Origin: Coffea arabica
Taxonomy: Eukaryota > Streptophyta > Magnoliopsida > Gentianales > Rubiaceae
DNA: 64,000 bases
Direction: 5' to 3'
Assembly: GCF_036785885.1 (NCBI RefSeq)
Contig: NC_092326.1
Span: forward strand, 40,076,287 to 40,140,286
In this document: positions 11,601 through 22,801 of the stretch, piece after piece
Layout of the letters: every line of letters starts with the position of its first letter
Position numbering within the stretch: position 1 is the stretch's first letter
The notes under the pieces: model-generated
Database searches by the model: none
Told to the model about the DNA's origin: nothing
The model's input: only the letters and a program-made list of their open reading frames with translations
Position numbers and translations under genes: made by a program

Positions 11601-12620
11601 GTTGCCCTTCCCATTTACCACCATGCTTGAATTATTTCCCAGCTTCACTGAATCTGTGAATTTTTCATCCAAATCTGAAAAATATTCTCTTTTTCCACTC
11701 ATGTGATTGCTGCATCCAGAGTCAAGAAACCACATGTCTGTTTTGTGTTGCTTCTTTCCTTCAACATAAGCCATCAGCAGCATGTGTTCTTCACTCTCCA
11801 CTTGACTCTCTGCAAAATTGGCCACTCCTTTCTTGCATTCCCACTGAAAATGACCAAGCTTGTGACAAGCATAACACTCCACAGTTGCTTTGTCAAAGCT
11901 TTGTCTGTTTCTTCCACGGCCTCTGCCTCCAAAGCTCCCATGTCCTCTTCCTTGTCCTGCATATTGGTTTCCATGGGTCACCTTCAGTGCATGTTCTTCA
12001 TGTATAGTGTTACTCATGCGTTGTTCGTGCACGAGCAAACTGCTTTGCAGCTCATCAATTGACAAAATACTTGTATCATTAGATTCTTCAATTGAACAGA
12101 CGACATAATTAAACTTAGGTGTCATTGACCTCAGAATCTTTTCCACAACAGCAACATCTTTCAATTCTTCACCATTGGCTTTCATCTTGTTGGTGATGAC
12201 AAGAACACGAGCAATGTACTCATTCACAGATTCTCCTTCCTTCATGTGAGCAATTTCATACTCCTTTCGCAATGCCTGTAGATGAGCACGCTTTACTCGC
12301 GTTGTTCCTTGATATTTCTGCTTCATAGAGTCCCAAATACTCTTTGACGTATCTTTGTTGACGATAGTCTCCAAAATGGAACGATCTAACGCCTGAAACA
12401 GGTAGTTCTTAGCTTTGAGATCCTTCAACGTCTGCTCTTCACAAATTTTCTTTTGTGCCTCAGTTAAAGTCACACCCTTTGCTGCTGCAAAAACTCCATT
12501 TTCTACCACATTCCAGTACTCCTTTGATCGAAGAAAATTTTCCATGAGCATTGCCCAATGATCGTAGTGACCATCGAACCTCGGTACTGCTGGTTGAATA
12601 AAGGCACTCTCTGTTGCCAT
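8658..12620 (-). pseudogene. Ty1-copia gag-pol polyprotein with three in-frame stops
   Basis: A single minus-strand frame of 1321 codons from the ATG at 12620 to a stop at 8658. Domain order is copia-type. Gag comes first, beginning MATESAFIQPAVPRFDGHYD. It is followed by a CCHC zinc knuckle (CYACHKLGHFQWEC) and an aspartic protease with DSG. Next is the integrase, with a GAG-pre/HHCC region (LWHCRFGHLS..CKDCLVGKQH) and a DDE core ending SPQQNGVAERKN. Reverse transcriptase carries YVDD, and RNase H carries TDSDYAGD. Integrase before RT distinguishes copia from gypsy. The frame is broken by TAG at 10764-10766 (between integrase and RT), TAG at 9981-9983 and TAA at 9957-9959 (both within the RT region). 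No frameshift is evident. As it stands the element cannot make full pol, so movement would need help from another copy. Confidence 0.93.
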
Positions 12621-12679
12621 TTTCGTTGCCTACACTCCCTTAGAAGACTGCTGCTTCTACGTACCGAGCCTCTTGCGAG

Positions 12680-12691
12680 GCTCTGATACCA
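12680..12691 (-). promoter_or_regulatory. Primer-binding site, initiator-Met tRNA type
   Basis: Two bases inside the 5' LTR the minus strand reads TGGTATCAGAGC, the standard match to the 3' end of plant initiator methionine tRNA used to prime copia reverse transcription. Confidence 0.93.
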
Positions 12692-12693
12692 GA

Positions 12694-12913
12694 TGTAAGG
12701 TTAACAGGAAAGGGTATTGCAGAGGAAAGAAAGAAGGTGGAAGGAATTCTCTGTCTATTGAATGAGAAATATTTAGGCTATATATAGCCGTACAAAACAA
12801 ACAGAAAATACAATAAATAAGGAGTCTCCTGCTAACTAACTCCTAAACCGTAAGACCTATTCTAAAGCAAAGAATCCCAAATGGAATGGGATTTTATTTG
12901 ACTAAATCTAACA
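12694..12913 (-). mobile_element. Copia LTR (5' LTR of the element)
   Basis: A 220-bp LTR identical to 8407-8626 except for one base (12733). The TATA-like palindrome GGCTATATATAGCC is at 12776-12789 and on the minus strand would drive transcription into gag. It is followed by the CTTTG target duplication at 12914-12918. Confidence 0.95.
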
Positions 12914-12918
12914 CTTTG

Positions 12919-13469
12919 GAGCACGATGGCTCCTTACTTTTGTTTCACGGTTACCTGATCTAAACGAGCATTGGATATTTAAGTACAAGAACTTCACTGG
13001 CTCTCGTGAGCAATAAATGAACATTTGATTACTGCATCATGACATCATATCAATGCTTTATTGTGAAATATACTTGGCTGTTGATTTTACTGGTCACTCT
13101 CTGAGCTTCTAGCTCACCCCCTATTATCTACTTCTCCCCATAGGGATCGGAGTAAAGGAAGATCTTGTATTTGGATCTCTATGTGGCTGGATGGCGTACA
13201 TCTTGTATAGTTTAGATTTGGTTTTGGTTTATGTACTTTTGGGCCTGTATAAATATTTGGAATTGAATCGGATGTATACCTACATTCTACGCTTAGAACT
13301 AGTTTCCGCTTCGCTTATGATATGTAATTTTGGAGAATTGGATGTATTATTCGAGTTGTACCTTGTAATTTACTTGAGAAATGTAGTACGTAAGTGAGTC
13401 CCGGCAAGAGTTGGGCTGGCGGTCCGCTAAACCCTTTGATTCGCCTTAGAGGGAGGTGGGACCGTCACA
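12919..13469. mobile_element. Long gypsy-type LTR (probable solo LTR), right part
   Basis: Continuation of 6041-8406 after the copia insertion. The tail has GAGTCCCGGCAAGAG, GGCGGTCCGCTAAACCC, GATTCGCCTTAGAGGG and the terminal ACCGTCACA, a purine-poor, GC-richer ending unlike the AT-rich host flank. Open stretches here (for example 13191-13397) have no recognisable protein content. Confidence 0.7.
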
Positions 13470-14218
13470 GTCAAAACTAGTACTAGTTTTCTTTTGCTTT
13501 TCAATCTCAGATATAGGATCAGCTATTATATTCTTCTTCTAATTTGGCTGATAATTGAAATACTAAAACTGTCTTTATTGTTTCTTCTTCTAAAGTGTTG
13601 GCATTCTGATAAACTTTGTAAAATCATATCATGCAAAATAAAATCTCAAGCCTGGCCTGATATTTCTCAACAAGTTAAAAGGGAAAAAGATAAAGTAGGG
13701 GAATGCGAATTACTCACTTAAAATTTTTTTAAAAAAAAATTAGTAGTTTTTTGGTGACTTAGGCTTAAAATTATCATATGACATTAATGCCAACATAACT
13801 AATCCATCCAGGCTTGTCATTTAATTTTTGAAATACGGGCTCTCTTAAGCCACGTCTATGCTTCTATTTCTCAGCACATTTTACAGCCCAAGGTGGCCTC
13901 TCCATCATTGGAATTAAAGTTGACCCTAACATCAAAATTTTGAAGTTCTAATTAATCCCATTGTTCTCTCTTGTTTCCCCCTTGATTATTTTAACTAATT
14001 ATAAATTCTAATTTTGAATAATTAATTTTTGTGATATTCTCGATTGCTTTTATATTTTAATTATAGATTTTTTAATAACTAAAAAATTTAAAACCTATAA
14101 TCATCCTTCCAAAGAGTAACTTTTATTGCTTTTGATTATTCTCTATAATCAGTTTCTATAATCAGATTTTATAAAATCCAAAGCAATCAACAACAAGGCC
14201 CATGCAAGACTCTAGTTT

Positions 14219-14221
<3 letters not shown>

Positions 14222-14262
<41 letters not shown>
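14222..14262. repeat. (TA)n microsatellite
   Basis: About twenty TA units in an AT-rich setting, about 450 bases downstream of the PIN5-type stop codon. Likely length-variable. Confidence 0.9.
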
Positions 14263-14267
<5 letters not shown>

Positions 14268-14713
14268 TTTTTGCTTCCCACTATTGTTTGTGTATACCAC
14301 GAAAACTCTTTGTTCATTATCTAAAAAAAAATTATTTGGAAAATTCCAAGTCTTAATCACTGAGCATTAATTTTATTGACCAAAGTCAGTTCATTTTGCA
14401 ATTAATCCCGATTCTGCCTTTGTTAGCAAGCTAAGAGACCCAACGCCCAAGTACTTTCTTTTAAATTGGAGGCCAATTATCTCTTTCTTTTCTTTTCTTT
14501 TCTTTTGAATACAAACATATTATTGTGTATAACCAATATATATTAGCAAAAATCTACACAAATGGAATGGTGAATGAGAGAAGTATAAATTATAAGAAAG
14601 AACAAATTAGAAAGTAGTACGAACAAACACCGTTTCTGGTTGTCATTAATTAGATTAAAGTCTCGGCCAATATTTATGTGTTAAAATTATTAGGGAGGGA
14701 GATACAACGTTGG

Positions 14714-16446
14714 TCAATGTAAAAACTCCAATATGGCATAATATCCAACCATCACCGGGAGGGCCACGATCATGCCAAAGATCACCCTGAAAATAATTTT
14801 GCAAATTAGAGAAGATTCAATAATATATATTACGGGATGGGCATAAATTAATTCATACTAAAACGTTTAATCTGCAAAAAGCATATATTCTTTCATCTTT
14901 TTGCGTGTTGTGTTATACTTACGCAGTGCTGAGGACGTCTGCGTGAAGACCATATTCTTTGGCAAAAATGAAGGAGGTGATCGATTGTGGCACCGCGGCC
15001 TGCAAATTGAACCATTGTTAGCTGATTCAAAAAGCAAGAAAATATGGCCGAGAAGTAACAAGAATTGTTGGACGTACAGTTACCTGAATTATGGCAACAC
15101 GCAAAACATCTCCATGCAACCCTACTGCTATGGAACCGATTGCCATTGCAGCTGGTCCAGCAATGAACCTTAAAACCATTCCAAAAATAGTCAGGCTTGT
15201 ACCACAGGCAACTATTTTCTCTTGCAAAGCCATGAACAACCCTACAACATATGAAAGCTGTCATTAATTGTTTCTGCATTTTATGCGCTATCAGTGTTAA
15301 AAGTTTCTTTTATATTAGTAGGTTTAGATGCATGTTACGTGCACAACAAAATAAATTTCAAATTTAAAGAAAAAAATATGTGGTATGTATTATATTTAAT
15401 CCCAGTAGTATAATGAAATTCTTACACTGTTAGTGCATAAAAAGAATACTTTAACGTAACATCCTAACTATGTATGCACGTTAAAGTGGGTGATTAATGT
15501 GCAAAAAGGGGGAAAAAAAAATAAGAGCATGCTTGCACTTACCCATGCTGAACATGGCAGTTCCAGTTCCAGCTCTTGACATTATCAATATGGAATCTTC
15601 CATAATAGCTGGCATTTGAAAATGCCACCTAAAATTACGAACAAGGTAGAATGTTAGTTTGTTATTCATTGAAATTCTTGATCCGCGAGTTTGATGCATG
15701 AGGGGTAAAAGAAATAACTAAACACTCAATGTTCTGAATGAAAAAAGTCTTGCATGTCAAACATACCTGTTGGCTATTAATGCCCAAGTGATGCCAACGG
15801 TACAAGCATAAGAGTTTGGATTCATGGCAAGCTTTTGCCACACCCTCTTCACTAATGACCAAAAAGATGGTTTAGTCTCTGCTACAGCCCTTGAATTTGC
15901 TTCCAAATCTTTTACAGAATTGTCAGCCGCCTTTGAATCTCCCACAGTTTCATCACTGGAATAAAAGTCGGTTTGAGTCCGTCTAATCTCTAAAACCAGC
16001 AACAGAATTGTTAGCCATACAATAGCCTGTATGACTGATCCTTGGACAACAAGATCAACAGCAGACTGGCCATACATGCCTCTGGCAATAGGCACTCCCA
16101 CAACAAGGGAATTTGTTAATGTAGATAAAGAGAAGCCTGTTATGGACCAACAATAACTTCCCTTGCTACTAAACTTTGCCCAAAATGCCAGAACCACCAC
16201 AATGATCACCTTTGAAATTGCATCAGCAGCAACAAAGGGATAGTTCATCTTGAAAGGATCGACATGGGATGTGAATTCAAAGATGAAAAGGGGTAGGGTG
16301 AAATAAGCGACAAACCGATTTATAGCATCACATTGTTCTGGTGTAAACAATCGCCACCACTTCACAGAACCATACCCTAAAACCAATGCTACATAGAGTG
16401 GAAACATGGTTGCAACCACCTTGTAGACATCTCCCAACCCTATCAT
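14714..16446 (-). CDS. PIN5: Short PIN auxin carrier, PIN5-like
   Basis: Five exons: 16446-15767, 15628-15543, 15241-15084, 14999-14923 and 14786-14714, giving 357 residues in one frame with GT/AG introns. The protein starts MIGLGDVYKVVATMFPLYVA and has the membrane-transport-family plan: an N-terminal block of transmembrane helices (about residues 8-155), a short hydrophilic loop (about 156-205), and a second block ending VIFGMIVALPVMVGYYAILEFLH. Family motifs include LTNSLVVGVPIARGMYG and FIFAKEYGLHADVLSTAVIFGM. The short loop places it with the short PINs (PIN5/PIN8 type), which are mainly ER-localised and adjust intracellular auxin, rather than long plasma-membrane PINs. From recalled sequences, GYGSVKWW and WHFQMPAIMEDSILIMSRAG are closer to PIN5 than PIN8. 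The 3' flank has been duplicated to the left (441-3670). Confidence 0.93.
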
Positions 16447-17855
16447 CTTTACGTTTTGGATACAAAACGTTAAAAAAGAAAAAGCCTTTGAAGAAAATTG
16501 CTAGACAGTACTGTTGAAGAGGTGTTCCGTATAGCATGTTCATTTCAAGAGAAATAGTAGCTATTTATATGCATGTGGCTGTTAGGAAATTTGTTTCATT
16601 CAATAATTGTATGTGTTCAAAGTTTTGGTGTACTAATACATCGCAATATAGTACTAAATATATGTTAAATATTTTATTCATAGACACCACTTTTATTTCG
16701 AATACAATAATATAATGTAATTATACACCAAATAATATAAAATAGTACAATAACCGGATTGAACCATATCAAACTCCAACCGCACTGGGTCCTCTCTCTA
16801 GGAGCACGGAATTTCCTATATTATATGAGTGTGAGAGTTAGGTAAGTTATTTCCTTTTATTATTTCGGTTTGGAGTTCAAGTTGTGCTCTTGTATATGAG
16901 TTTTATTCTTATTAGGCAGTTTAATTTTGTGCTGCAAGCAAATAGTTTATCACTATTTCCATTTATCTCGTATAGTAACAAGGAACTTTCTATTTTGTAG
17001 GTGTGGAAATTCAATAAGTTATTTCTTTCATTACTGGTACTTGGATTTGAGGCTCATGTTGTATTTTTATATAGAGATTTTTTTTTTCTCGACGTTGGTA
17101 TTAGTTTGGTGATAGGGTCGAACACATTAAATTTTGTGTATTAATTTTATTTTCATATTGTGGCTTGTGTTTCATTAAAGTACCGTGTTCTTAAAATTTT
17201 CAATAATTGATTATTTCGCACTTGGATCCTAACAATATCAACAAAAAGGGACATTTATTTTGCATACAAACAATTATTTGCATGTTGAGTGTATATGATT
17301 CTATGCTGTGGATTCCGAAGAAGTGATGTAAGTTAAGGTTGAGTGCAAGAAAGGTCGAGAAATTGCTTTATTTCACCAGTTGTTTTCGGTCTTGTGGTCA
17401 GCAAAATGCAGAATAAGAATGAGGTCCCTTGGAATAAACCATCAACTTTTCCCAAATGGTGCTTCTGATTTTGTGTTATTATTGCTAGTTATTGTGATCC
17501 ATACATTAGTTCTCTGTTGGTCCAGCTGAGTGATGAATCTATGTCACTTAGGCTTTTGTTATGCATGAGGAACTCTCACGTTTGAATTTGAATTAAGAGT
17601 TGTCCATTGCGATATTCTATGCATGGCAACTGTGTGTCTTCAAGATTTGTGAATGTGTTGGGGAGATTTATAATTTAATTGATTGTGAATATATTGAGTA
17701 CACATGATATTTCTTGTTTCCACGGATCCTCTAGACCATCTTCAGCCTGGTGATTTGTAATATTTAATTGACTATAATCTATGCAATTAATTGATTGGTA
17801 ATCTCAATTAGCAATACTCAGCATTTATATGTGTTATATATGGAATTTTTTTTAG
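16447..17855. other. Upstream region of the PIN5-like gene, no gene seen
   Basis: AT-rich DNA with no supported coding sequence. Two diverged copies of a ~120-base motif appear at about 16800-16920 and 16977-17110 (each with an AAGTTATTTC block, then a TTGGAxTTxAxG block followed by a TGTTGT-like run), suggesting an old tandem repeat. Promoter elements of the PIN5-like gene presumably lie at the left end, but I could not fix a TATA box or start site. Confidence 0.3.
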
Positions 17856-18012
17856 GATTAATTTAATTTCTATACACTGACAATATATATACTTTCACCA
17901 ATATTAGATGCATGACACATAATCCGAATTTGAATTTGAAACTCAAATTTTACAAATGTGTCGTATATCCAACCGTGATAGTGTATACACCATCAGTGCA
18001 TATAAGATTTAC
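17856..18012. mobile_element. MITE-like element with imperfect terminal inverted repeats
   Basis: The left end reads TTAATTTCTATACACTGACA and the right end, on the other strand, reads a similar TTATATGCACTGATGGTGTA. The halves are imperfectly inverted around an AT-rich centre with AATTTGAATTTGAAACTCAA. Size and structure suggest a small nonautonomous DNA transposon. I could not define a target duplication, so this is a moderate call. Confidence 0.5.
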
Positions 18013-19460
18013 TTTTTTTTTTTAAGTCTAAAAATTAATAAACCTTTTCTATCAATTATAAATGGGTTTTTCTAACAGATGCCCTTGGGGCACTCATTAA
18101 TGCACCTAACATTCATCTAATCTATCATATAATATACACACACACACACACACACACTAACAATTATTATCCTCCCTTATATTTATATATTTTTCTTATT
18201 TAATCTTGCCTGTCCTTTCTTCTATTTATCTACTTCTCCTAATTAATCTCATATTTTCAAGAATATAACACATGAAATATATTTTAACGATAGCGTACCC
18301 ATTAGGCAAACCGATTATAAATATACTGAATATATATATATATATATATATATATGATTTCTCTCATCACTGAATTCTATGAAAATATGTGTTGCTTTCA
18401 GCTTATTCCGCCAGACCATCCGTACAATGAAAATGGAATCAACATACATACAAGTGGATCGAGTTAATTTTGAGGTAATCATCAATGGAATGAAAATCGT
18501 ACACTTGACCAACATAAAAAATGCTGGATAACAACCTTTAGATGTAGATGATGCTCTCATCAATATTCAAGAAATGAAGTCTAATCACACAAATCAATCC
18601 AAACTGGTAAGAACAGAAAGCCCGAGTACCAAATTTTTGCACATGAAAAAGATGAAGATTAGGCAGCAAACTGACACAAGTTCAATAACTCGATCAAGCT
18701 GGCAAGTTTATTAAATTTGTTTTTGCACTCCCCGTTCATTAATCTTCACAAAGTAGCACAATTTAGTGACTAGAATCTCTTTTGCGAGGACTCGGATCCT
18801 CTCTTTTGGTTTGGTTTGGTTGGTAAATGAAGATCCTCCATTCACAGCTGAAGTTACATTTTTGGTTTGGTTAGTACCAAAAAGAATAAATCAAGAACGT
18901 CTTGCTGTCACTTATCTTCAGCAATTCCTTGTCTATTTTGTTACGGTCGAAGATGCTGCATGCACTTAGTTACTTGAACGTAATTAATCATTTTGCACCA
19001 TTCATCAATTGATAATCTTTGTTTTTCAATCAAACTCTAAGATTAATGACCTTATTTGATGGGGGTATGTTTTACATTGGACCCTTAATTATTAACTCCA
19101 GACGCAATTTCACTTTAGTCCTTAGACTTCGTCTTTGGACATTTTACCTCCTAAAATCTGAAGCCCATTTCACTTTCATCCTTAAACTTTAAGCATCATT
19201 TACCTACTATTTTGTTTGTTTTGATAATTTCTCGTCACGTATTTCAATTCATACTTTAGGGTACGTATAAAATGTACAAATTTGCAATATTAATAATTAA
19301 AGTGAACTAAATTCATACTTTACAAGGGAAAGTGTTCAAAAATAAAAAGTTTAAGAACTAAAGTAGGAATGCATGTATAGACTTTAGCCTATTTGAGAAG
19401 ACAACTACTAATTTCTCACTATTTGCTGTACATAGACAGGCAGGTGGAATACATATATAC

Positions 19461-19498
<38 letters not shown>

Positions 19499-22400
19499 GT
19501 ACTTTGAGTGGCTTTTGGGGGGCAAAAAACGTCCATTGTCTTACTTGAAGAGTAGTAATTAATGGTATAGGGAGAAGAAAATATCTAAGGTTTACATAAT
19601 ACTGCATATTTGTTCTTCACATGTAAATGGTTATCCATTTTCTATGATACATGATCATTTAGAAATTGAAAAAAAAAAAAAAAGAAAATTTTCCAACCTG
19701 CATTTCATTCACCAACGGGTGAATATCACTTTTATGTGCATTTGAGCACAAAAATCTTAACAATGACAAAACGTAGAACATTTTTCCTTGTTTATTTATC
19801 CAATTATCTACAGATGTCATTTTCTAATCTGAAACTTAGATGTAGAAGCGTAGAAAAAAGTTTCCATTAATCAGAAATTCGCCTCCACTCACCATTCAGA
19901 CCATAATGTTAGCAGATTGGAACAAATTCCATTCTGAAATAATTATATGCATGCTGGCAAGTAAGTGCAAATTAACATTTAGTTCTTCAAAATCACGCCT
20001 TCCTAAAAGGCAAGAAAATCTATTCCAATCGGTTATATTCAACATCCGGAATAAGATACAGCTTTCTGCTCTTCGAAAATGAATTTCCTGGTAGTTCTAT
20101 TTCAGTCAAGTACAATTTCTTTTCCCTATGATAAAATTCGGAATGCAAGTCAGTAGTAAATTGTTAGATTCTCCTCGAATAAGATACCATCAGATGCAAA
20201 CTCTAAGAATGATCAATTGTCAGGGCCATTCATCGTCATCTTCATTAGATATATATGCCACTCGTCCCATGATCTGATTGCCAGTAAACCAATCGTTTCT
20301 TGATTCTCGGTAAAGTTGTTGACCATGGCAAAATAAATGTACTAGTTTCTTGAAAGCTCCCCTCCATATTTTGATTAAAAGACAGAAAAGGAACGAAGAC
20401 CATTCCTCTACGGCCAGCTTTGATGCGACAGATTTATGCCTCCAGAGAGCTCTGTTGAACATGATTCCAGCTGTTACATATTAACCTTTCTTTCTTATCT
20501 ATGAGAATCTCCATTCTTCCCATGAAAGAAGATTGATGTCTATGAACATCTCAAACCTTTCATTGTTTCTATGTTTTCTTGAACACGATAATAATAGTAT
20601 CAAAACGTACTGCAACTAACAATACAGCAGCAATGGAGTGCTTTGCTCCCCCGGGGAATAAGATCCTTTTATTATGTTGGAGAACAAAAAAAATTCCCAG
20701 AGATATACCGGGAAACAATTCGAAAACATATAACAAATTGGTGTGATTATTAACTTTGTAATAATCATTGCGAAACAGCATTCCAGCCAAATTGCAGGAG
20801 AAGATGAGGTATTTAAAACCATAAACAAGAAGCTTCCTTGCAATCAAATTTTAGAAGTCATAGAGCAAAAATATCCTAAGATCGGCACTCTCTTGGGGAA
20901 GATTTTTTCCTAACAATTTATTCCTTTTAGTACACATATACATATGTAGTTGTTCATGTATGTATTATATTTTTAAACGTGTTTGAACTTGATGAGAAAC
21001 TCTAAAGTATGCCTTTTTGAGTTTAGCAGGAGATGGAACATGACTAACAAGGTAAGTAGTTATTTCAGCTGGAACTAATCCTGGTAAACTGCCTCGGAAG
21101 TCCCAAGACTATCTCAAATAGTTGTGATCCTGAGAGAGTCTATCTGACAGAAGTATCTGAGGGTTAGATTTAAAATATATATATATAAGATTAATTAGAA
21201 AAAGTAATAAGTATTAGGAAGGGTAATAATTATCGGTGCATGTATATACATAGTAGCTCGGGTAGAATTAGAGAAAAGGCATAAACGTAAGGGAAAGCAA
21301 TAATTATCCGTGTGTGTGTGTGTGTATGTAGTAGCTCAGATAGAATTTTGGCGTCTTAACCAGTGCGCGCTCAATGGGCACCCGTTAGAAAAAGCCATCT
21401 TATTAACATCCAAATGTTTTGTGTTAAGCTTTTAATATTCTTTAGATGAATCAATTTGGTCAATTGTGTAACAAAAATACAAATTCTATGCCTGTGGTTT
21501 GACCCAAAACTTTTTAATGCTATTTCGTTAAAAACATTCAACAATGTTGTCATGACAAACAGGCTGAAAACATAGAGTGGTTGTTTCTGAATAGAAACTA
21601 TAGTTATTAGTATAAGAATGCACTAATATTGAGTGCAGAATATATTTGTGTGAGGTACAATATTTGAGATAGAAAATTCTTTTATTTTTTATGCGTTTTG
21701 TTTTATTGCTAATTGAAGTTTGCTAAATATAAGCTTATGTAAACTATGCTAAAGTTTTTTCGGTTGCAATTTTGGGCCAAATTGAAAAGTTTTGTAAATT
21801 ATGTGGTACATTTGGATTCCATACAAACCTTCAGGTGAACCATTCGGATATTTTGTTCAAGGGCCGATTGATTTGTCAAAATAACTGTAGAAGCCAATGG
21901 ATCCAATCATGTGAGAAAGGACTACGATGAGCAAATTAAAAGTTTGAGGGACAAATAGAACTTTGTGCACAAGTTGAGGAGCTTTGGAGCAATTCAGCTG
22001 AAAAATTTTCAGTCATATGAAGATTACCTGTTCTTTCTTTTCTGGGCAAGGAGAAAACAGGAGCTAAGCTATAAATTCTTTTATTTCACTTTTTCATATC
22101 TTCAGGGAATGCATGAACTTCTACATAGAACTCTTGGAAGTCAAGACCCTCTTTAAGTTTGCAGTGATTTGTAGAGAAATTCAAGAAGGAAAATTCATCA
22201 ATGGACAGAACTCCTGAAGAGAAACTGAAAAACAAGGAAGTAAGCACCCTCTGTGCATTTCAAGCTGACATTTACTAAAGCATCCACCATCTGTTCTCTG
22301 GCTGCCTTTTGACCGCGACAACTCCAGGTGCATAGAGCAGCAAAACAAATCCCAATGAAATAAGAACTGATAAATACAAGAAAATTTGTAGATAAACCTG

Positions 22401-22801
22401 GTTTTCGAGCAGTTTGTGAAACGAATCTTTACTCTTTAATATGAACAAATTTTTGAATCTTAACCAAAATACTACTATTTTACAGACAATCAAAAGATAC
22501 TCTCCAATGGCTGAGCACCATACCAGGAAGAAACGTAGACAATGTACTATCAAAGTTCACTTGTAAGAGCAGAAATCTGATACTGGTTCTTGTCATGAAC
22601 AGATAGCAAAGCCCTCACATCCGTACTGACACAATTTTAGCATATTCCATTCTCCAATTTACAAATTGAATCATACAAAACATGACTTGAAAATTTTTCC
22701 AATCCCAACAGGCCAACTTTCGTAGTATACATATACTTAAAAGTAACTATGATCTGAAGCTCAGGGAAATATGTTGCGTCAGTATAACTTCCTTCCCATT
22801 C
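18013..22801. other. Intergenic region with microsatellites and repeat debris
   Basis: No coding region could be supported across this long gap. It contains (CA)n at about 18132-18158 and (TA)n tracts at about 18330-18353 and 19460-19492. A pair of related ~60-base units lies at about 21216-21270 and 21292-21346 (AATAATTATC..TAGTAGCTC.G.TAGAATT), followed by GTGCGCGCTCAATGGGCACC, a motif like transposon ends. DNA at about 19065-19390 resembles noncoding repeats (ACCCTTAATTATTAACTCC). The last 240 bases are probably 3' UTR or terminator of the CBS gene that ends at 22802. Confidence 0.35.

Larger units (their letters stand above)
4850..14730. repeat. Right copy of the segmental duplication, interrupted by transposons
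   Basis: This is the counterpart of 441-3670. The ancestral sequence is found at about 4850-5447, 5809-6040 and 13470-14730; the intervening blocks are a hAT-type MITE and a gypsy LTR with a nested copia element. It adjoins and slightly enters the 3' end of the PIN5-type gene, so the duplicated unit is essentially the 3' flank of that gene. It lacks the fold-back MITE seen at 1350-1692 in the other copy. A (TA)n tract lies at about 14222-14262. Confidence 0.7.

Noticed and set aside
9222-12108. Plus-strand open frames within the copia element
   Set aside because: They are antisense shadows of the gag-pol frame and show no family motifs.
14893-15279. Separate 128-residue minus-strand protein near the PIN5 gene
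   Set aside because: It reads through PIN5 exons and introns in another frame; the true exons are defined by splice sites and PIN motifs.
18132-18158. (CA)n as a regulatory element
   Set aside because: An ordinary microsatellite with no gene nearby that it could be tied to.
20220-20847. Small minus-strand genes
   Set aside because: Peptides lack motifs, hydropathy is erratic and there are no supporting splice or start contexts.
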